Positions 56,540 to 62,000 of a DNA stretch of 62,000 nt are shown here, in pieces. The notes beneath the pieces were generated by a model. That model was not told the DNA's origin and did not search any database. It was given only the letters and a program-made list of their open reading frames with translations. The translations under genes and the position numbers were made by a program. The stretch is from Symsagittifera roscoffensis (taxonomy: Eukaryota; Xenacoelomorpha; Acoela; Convolutidae), in the NCBI RefSeq assembly GCF_963678635.1, contig NW_026971759.1:1-62000 (forward strand), read 5' to 3'. Positions within the stretch are counted from its first letter, which is position 1; every line of letters starts with the position of its first letter.

Positions 56540-56958
56540 TGTGACCCCGCTCAACTCAAAAATTCTCCTCTAAAAGCAAAGATATAAAGGAATTGAATTC
56601 ATTCCGGAAATGGCTTTAGTCGCAGAATTTAGTCATATGAATCGTAGGCAAAAGCGGCACATTCGCGGCTAGAACGTATCAATATTAGCAGCATTGTTGT
56701 TGATATAGCGTAGGTCAGATGCAGACGGCAGTTATCTGTCACACAATGTAATTTTTCTAGCTTTTGCTATTAGTTTTTTTTATATACACTTCTTGGTTCG
56801 GGTAAAAAGCATTGGTTTTTGGGAAGCTCGAACCTATGGCGAACCTGCTTGGTCAGTTTTAAGTCTTTATTTTGAGCCGCTCGGGTAACTGGTCTCATTT
56901 CTTTTCAAATTACTCGCTTTTATATTCTCGCATATCAAAACTTAATTGCGCGGCAACA
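56540..56958 (-). repeat. 5' LTR of family-2 BEL/Pao
   Basis: 419 bp from TGTTGCCGCGC (sense start) to GGGGTCACA (sense end), followed by spacer and primer-binding site. A TATA-like GAATATAAAAGCG lies about 31-43 nt from the start, and the tRNA-like module begins some 20 nt beyond, where transcription would be expected to start. Confidence 0.8.
56812..56896 (-). promoter_or_regulatory. tRNA-like module in family-2 5' LTR
   Basis: In sense, GTTACCCGAGCGGC (A-box-like, 56889-56876) then AGGTTCGAGCTTCC (B-box-like, 56835-56822). CCGAGCGG is typical of Leu/Ser tRNA D arms. Same relative position as in the 3' LTR and in family 1. Confidence 0.5.
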
Positions 56959-59769
56959 TTAACAACTAGAGAAATAAAAACTTGTCCTTTGGTAGATATT
57001 ATTTTACTCATAGCTTTGGAGAAGGTAAAATGAAACTGACTCTGCTAGATAAGATGGCTACACACTCTGTATTTTCTTCTTTATTTGCGGATAACATTAT
57101 TTGAACGATTCTGCGGAGTGGCATCGAAACTATCACAAAAAAAATGCACAGAAAATCTAAAAATTATCTTTCATCTGTAGGTCTTACCAGGTTCCTTGAT
57201 TTTCGTTCATGATTGTTATCACCAGAAACAATCCTGAGTTTACAGTTTCATCACACTGATCAACCAGCTTAAGTGTGAAGAGAAAAAGTTGAAGCTGGTG
57301 ATAATTAGATTTTTTTAAAGTTGAAAAGAAAAGAGTACTATAACTCACATTTTGTTTTTTAAAAATCGCGTTCACATTAATTCTTCAACTGGCTTTGTTT
57401 CTGTGCAGTGAAGTTTTTTTTTGCTTTTCTGCTTTTTGCACAACCAAATGGCTACTTGCTGCACCTCCACTCATATTATCAATCATTGAACTTTTGAGCA
57501 ATGGTAGTCATCCAATATTATTTGCAAATAGGTTGGCTAATTTTATTTGCTAATTTTTTGACAGAAATCTATTTTTTTTCATAACGTTTTGCAGAAGTTT
57601 TTCAATTTTTATTTGAGGTCAATCTAATTCTCGTCACCGCTTCTCAAATTGATTCTATGGAGACGCGTTGTACACCAATTGAATTGGGATGTTGGCTTGA
57701 AACTTTTGTGAGGAAGATTGAAAGATCCAACCGTTTTTCCGTCTTTACAAACCCCTAATTCTTTCGCTAGGTTGTTTTCATTTTATTCATTATCCAAAAA
57801 AAAAACAAATTCAAGACTTCAACTGTTTTCTCTAGTGTTATTGCTAAAAATGACTAACAGTCGAACATTGCATATACAATAGACGCAATTCTCTACATAT
57901 TTAGAGAAAACTTAATCCAGTCACGTGAATAGAAGGAAACGAGAACTAGGTGCAATATAACAACAACCAGGCCCTTTTGGTATTAAGAGTTCGCATCTCC
58001 AGCAGAATCATCTAGTAATGCATGAAAATTGAAAACTTTTGAGTTTGTGAAAAGTAATCAATGCAGGATTTTAGCTATCGAATTAGACCACCAAATGGGA
58101 ATTTTTGGTCCTTTTCTTAGAAACTTATGCCCGGGTCCCAAACAAATCATGAAAAAAGAAATTATTTTTTTTTCTTTTCGTTTTTGATCAATAGTCTCGC
58201 TTAAGCAAACGAAAAAAAACTTTTACTTATTTTTAGTACGTTCTATTTCTACTAGGCAATCATCAAATATTGCAAGTTTTTCCGAATGTCTCTAATCATC
58301 TAAAATCCAAACATGGAAATTGTTTCGGCGTAATTTTTTCTTATGAGTACACGTATCCAAGCAAAAACCTCAACTCATTTTCACGCCAACTATTTCAACA
58401 GCACTTCTTGAAAAACTTAAAATATTAACTTAACTTGCTGAAAAGAACTGACCATTTTTTGATGGCTATGGATTTTTAAGTAGTGATCATGCAATTTTTT
58501 TGAAACCATAAAAGGATTTGATAAAAAACCGGTGTTTTTCTCATATATTTAATCAATTTCTCGCAAATTTAATCAATTTTATGGAAATAAACTGAAAAAT
58601 GAATCTAGTGGTGAAGCTCATTTCAATTATTTCAACAAAATAAAAAACTGTTTCAAAAAAAAGTTTTTCACTTTCTATAAGAGATGCAAAAAGTGTTTCA
58701 TTTTTTTCTAAAGTTTGCGAAAAAGTGTTTCAGTTTTTTGTAACAAGGCGCAAACAATTAATCAACTAATAAGTTCTATCAACAAGATGCGAAAAGTGCA
58801 TCGCTTTTCCTTGAAGATGCGAAAAGGGTTTCACTGTTTTTTCTACAAAATGCTAAACGTGTTTCAATTTTTTGAAAAGGATTGAAAAAGATGCAACGAA
58901 GATCAAGCATTTGCAGTTGTGCGGAACAGTTTGAGTGTTTTCTCTAACGAATGAGCAAAAAATTAGTGAATTTCTTAAATTGTCTGCAACATAGAAATCA
59001 AGACTACGTTTGTAAAAAAATTTATCGAATAGAATTTCAGTTTTTTATCAGGAAATATTTTACTTAATTCACAATTTTTTGTTTTTTCAGCTCATTATCT
59101 TGTATATATATTAGAAGAAATGTATGAAACTGAAAAACTTACCTTTTAAGTCATTTCAACTTTCTAATAGATCCAAACGGTGAAATAAGAAAAAAAGCCA
59201 ATTGCTATGAACAATGTTTATATGAATTTTTCTTCAAAAATAAAAAGGAAATGCAGATATCATGCACAGCTAAAACTAGCAATTCGGAACTTCTTTACAG
59301 CTACTCCACCCATCTTTTTTTCAAACATATAATATAAAAAATAATGCTGAATCAAAAACAGATACTCAGTTTCTTTGTTTATGACAAACGTTTGAAGAAA
59401 GATTAAAGAGTTTTTCAGTAAATAATTTTGGAATACGTGTTCTTAATCTTGTCATGCTAGTTTTTTAACTTTGCAATTCTCTAGGGAAAGGAAGAAAACG
59501 AGAACTTTGGCGAGGACTTTTGACAAGTTCGGGTTTTTGGTAAGTAATAACTTGGAAAATGATGTTTAACATACAATTTCTATTTAAAACTGGATTTTAA
59601 TTGAAAGACGAAGCTGTTGTTCCTTATAGATGACGCTTGAATCAATGCATAGTCTGAATCAACTGAATCAATGTAAATTCTTTCTTTGAGCAAGTTTTGA
59701 GGATTAAAACTTTCCTTACTTGAATAATTCACATAATCTCTGACCCCGAGCATTTATAAAAGTGTTAAT
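56959..59769. other. AT-rich spacer, no gene seen
   Basis: Short Phe/Leu/Lys-rich frames only (for example 57375-57184 minus). Includes the short-period repeat listed at 58650-58890. No RNA gene or transposon end recognised. Confidence 0.45.
58650..58890. repeat. imperfect tandem repeat, about 33-36-bp unit
   Basis: Five to six loose units of the form AGATGCGAAAAGTGTTTCA followed by a T-rich tail, at about 58684, 58718, 58788, 58818 and 58850. One interrupting unit (58750-58785) is unrelated. Confidence 0.6.
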
Positions 59770-60450
59770 GTGGAATGACAGCACTGCGGTCTTTCAGTGG
59801 TTGAACTCGACGAGCAAGCGGCCCGTATTTCTTGCCGAAATTTTTGAGACGACATCAGTTGACCGATAGCCCCTGAAACGATGAACTTGGGTCAACGGCC
59901 CTTCATGCTTGAAAACTTCTGTATAGCCTTTCAAGCCAGGTAGGAAATTTATTGAGAAAAACCGTTAGGATGTTCAAGTCCATGATCTGAACGAGGGTTT
60001 ATGCATCTTGTTTTTTCGGTACTGTAGTTCGGACTGACTTTGCCCTCCCTTGAGAAGATTATAGCTCGTTCTCCGATATAACGCGCGTGGTTGCATATAT
60101 GCTGAGATCGTTGTCAAGAAATCGTCATTCTGGGTAAGGCCACTACCGACCCATTGGAAGTGAAACCGAACAAGAAAACTTTTTCAGACTTTTCAATTAG
60201 AGCCCTACTGAATCAAATTTATCCAGGAAAACAAGTGAAAAAGTCCAGCATTTTATTGTTAGTTTTGGATTTTATTGAACCGATTGGTTAGGTTAGATCT
60301 ACTGGCCCTGTTGAACGTCTCTCCACAACCACTTTCGAAACCCGTCATCCAAAGTTTTTGTATAGCCTTCACTGTCTAATTTGATTGTTTGTACGCTTGT
60401 TCTCCTTAAGCAAGGTCATCAACGCGTCAACTACTTCTGTCATTTATTAG
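59770..60450 (+). pseudogene. BEL/Pao RNase H-integrase relic
   Basis: 59775-59835 encodes NDSTAVFQWLNSTSKRPVFL, the second half of a BEL/Pao RNase H with its conserved Asp, followed by TWVNGPSCLKTS (59885). 60300-60370 encodes ERLSTTTFETRHPKFLYSLH, from the integrase zinc-binding domain, preceded by FIEPIG and a TAG. Orientation is opposite to the family-2 element. No LTR found. The relic ends before the young Gypsy LTR. Confidence 0.75.
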
Positions 60451-60675
60451 CAATTTGATAAGTTGCTATGATTTAGTTCCTCACTAAAAACGCCTGATAG
60501 GAATGTGTATGCTGCAAAAAGCGAAAAACAAAAACCGTTTTTTAGCATAAGGAAACAGTTCACTAAATAAAACAAATGTTTTTGCTAAATTTTAAAATGC
60601 ATTTGAGTTAAATATTTTGCGGATCACTTTAACTATTTCCCAGCTTATGTTACCTAGGAAAGTATAAGCATCCCT

Positions 60676-61023
60676 TGTGATGAGGCGACATTTAGTACCT
60701 CATTGTTATATTGTCTGTTGCCAATGAGGCGACAGTTAGTACCTCATTGTTGTTGCCTTTTGCAGCTATGCTGCAGATATATTATACCAGTCCGCTCAAG
60801 GTCACTGGCTTGGCTTTCTGAGTGACACACTGTGTGTGATTCACTCTTATGTTCTTTTCATCGCTTGTTAGATGTAAACTTTATTCAACACTTTTGTTAA
60901 CCATATTTCTATTAGTCAGAGTCTGACTAACTAAATCTAAACAACCAAGAATCTAAACAACTAATCTACTAATTCACTATTACGATCAACCCAGTTTTGT
61001 CCTTTAAATCTCGGCAAATGTCA
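60676..61023 (+). repeat. 5' LTR of Ty3/Gypsy element
   Basis: About 348 bp from TGTGATGAGGCG to ...AATGTCA, directly followed by a TGG-starting primer-binding site. The first 80 bp contain a 43-bp near-duplicate whose core CAATGAGG...CCTCATTG is an inverted repeat. The left boundary rests on the TG start only, because the partner LTR lies outside the window; an earlier TGTTACC at 60652 is an alternative. Confidence 0.65.
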
Positions 61024-62000
61024 TGGCGCAGCCAGCAGTTCCTGTGAACGAAGACAGGACTGACCTGTTGGGTATTCCTCCGTTTTGGGCAAAACCTTCG
61101 ATTAACCCGCCTTTTCTTTGGGAATCTTGGACAATTCTTCCTGGCAGTGGGGTTAAAAGATAATCTGAATCCGCAGGATGTATTAGCAGAACCCGTGGAG
61201 GTTATAGACGAACCACCTCCAAAAGCTGAGACTGTAGGTGCAACGGAAACCGCTGCGGAGACCGATGCACGCCTCCTCAGAGATCAGGCAGCGATTCGTC
61301 GTATTAATGACTTCAATACAGAGCGCAGAAGGAAAGGCCCTAGAATAGGTCTCAACTGGTTTTATTACGAAGCAGAAGCCCGCCTGAAGTCACGTCTGTT
61401 TTTCGCTCTAGGAAACGAAGGAAAGCGACGCTTCGCGGATTCTTACCCGCATACGGACATTAGTGTTACTTCGTTTCGGGATTTTTACCAGGCTTGCGAA
61501 GTCCTATTCAAGATAGAACGCGACTATACTGTTGAGCGCATTAAACTGTACAATAACATCTTTATGTTGGAAAATGATACATTCTCGTCATTTTATGCTC
61601 GTCTTAGTGCTCAAATTGCCTTGTGTAATTGGCCACGTGCTCAAGAGAGGGATACTCTGAAAGATCTGTTCGTAGGACGAATTCGTGATGTGGATGTTCA
61701 ACAGCAATTGATCAAAGCAAAAGCAAACTTAGAGGATACATTTCAACTCGCTCTGGAGTGTGAAAAGGGGGCTAGCACGTCGGCCCAGTTCCAAAAACTA
61801 CTCCCGCATAACCAGGTTACCGGCATCAAGGTAAAACAAGAACCCACTTTCTCGATACAATCATCTAGAGGAAAGCGGAATACTCCTCAGAACAACTATA
61901 ATCGACAGAACACACAAAGTAATAAAAGCAACAAAGCATGCTATTTCTGTGGCAATCCATTCAGTCTGGAACACAGAAAGTCGTGTCCCGCTCGAGAGGT
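61023..62000 (+). pseudogene. Ty3/Gypsy gag, one frameshift, cut by window edge
   Basis: ATG at 61023 gives MAQPAVPVNEDRTDLLGIPP and PPFLWESW before the frame shifts near 61131; in the original frame a TAA occurs at 61161. From 61132 the +1-shifted frame is open for 289 codons to the window end. It includes a capsid-like region (FRDFYQACEVLFKIERDYTV, LYNNIFMLENDTFSSFYARL) and a zinc knuckle CYFCGNPFSLEHRKSCPAR (Cys at 61939, 61948 and 61984, His at 61972; spacing C-X2-C-X7-H-X3-C). The nucleocapsid knuckle binds element RNA. Protease and RT should lie beyond 62000. The one shift could also be a sequencing error. Far less decayed than every other element here. Confidence 0.8.
61024..61041 (+). 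promoter_or_regulatory. primer-binding site of Ty3/Gypsy element
   Basis: TGGCGCAGCCAGCAGTTC abuts the LTR end CA with no spacer. It starts with the TGG expected to pair with a tRNA CCA end. The tRNA was not identified. It overlaps the gag start codon by two bases. Confidence 0.6.

Larger units (their letters stand above)
48977..56958 (-). mobile_element. BEL/Pao retrotransposon, family 2, nearly complete but inactive
   Basis: About 8.0 kb in the minus direction: 5' LTR (56958-56540), primer-binding site (56534-56518), long leader, gag (55028-52871), protease region (52800-52170), RT (52060-50880, part duplicated), RNase H remnant, integrase (50340-49430) and 3' LTR (49414-48977). Both LTRs carry a TATA-like box and a tRNA-like module. 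A stop in gag, shifts throughout pol, strong divergence of the two LTRs and an internal tandem duplication show it is old. Confidence 0.8.

Noticed and set aside
1-62000. CRISPR array, bacterial operon, prophage or plasmid features
   Set aside because: No regularly spaced identical repeats, no ribosome-binding-site-led dense genes, and all recognised proteins are eukaryotic LTR-retrotransposon parts.

Overview
This window looks like repeat-rich DNA from an animal nuclear genome, most likely an invertebrate. The evidence is degraded BEL/Pao and Ty3/Gypsy LTR retrotransposons on both strands, long AT-rich gene-free stretches and several minisatellites, with no bacterial-style gene packing. I found no intact host gene, rRNA gene, CRISPR array or operon. 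Two retroelement families recall ones I associate from memory with marine invertebrates such as cnidarians; I could not verify that and name no species.

Region 1 (about 0.7-22.6 kb) is a retroelement graveyard. A plus-strand BEL/Pao copy is split in its protease region by a minus-strand BEL/Pao copy with its own LTRs (6969-11783). Plus-strand coding similarity resumes at 11784 and runs through RT, RNase H and integrase to about 14.5 kb, where it joins a Ty3/Gypsy RT/RNase H. This composite is repeated head to tail: 11012-15503 matches 15504 to about 19.49 kb, and 1745-2278 matches 6515-7020. In the last repeat the Gypsy part continues through integrase and a long C-terminal region to about 22.6 kb.

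Region 2 (22.6-28.2 kb) holds badly decayed Gypsy-like gag and other retroelement sequence, including a 0.33-kb duplication and a pair of 0.45-kb direct repeats that may be LTRs.

Region 3 (28.2-49 kb) has no recognisable gene. It contains a GC-rich minisatellite (31.3-31.5 kb), a nearly identical 2.03-kb tandem duplication (34188-38243), a second minisatellite (38.3-38.6 kb) and a three-copy array of a roughly 1.7-kb repeat (39.9-44.8 kb) studded with a degenerate 26-bp motif.

Region 4 (48977-56958, minus strand) is a nearly complete but inactivated BEL/Pao element of a second family: LTR, primer-binding site, gag, protease, RT with FYVDD, integrase with SDNG, LTR. An internal duplication and stop codons break it.

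Region 5 (57-62 kb) is AT-rich spacer, a plus-strand BEL/Pao RNase H/integrase relic (59.77-60.45 kb), then the 5' end of a much younger Ty3/Gypsy element: an LTR of about 348 bp, an adjacent primer-binding site and a gag frame that stays open from 61132 to the window edge after one frameshift.

The genes shown are parts of retrotransposon gag-pol polyproteins: gag packages the RNA, protease cuts the polyprotein, RT/RNase H copies RNA to DNA and integrase inserts the copy. None of the copies seen is intact. I see no convincing new biological system. The most unusual signals are tRNA-like A-box/B-box modules at the same place in the LTRs of two BEL/Pao families, the duplicated nested composite, and the 26-bp motif array.
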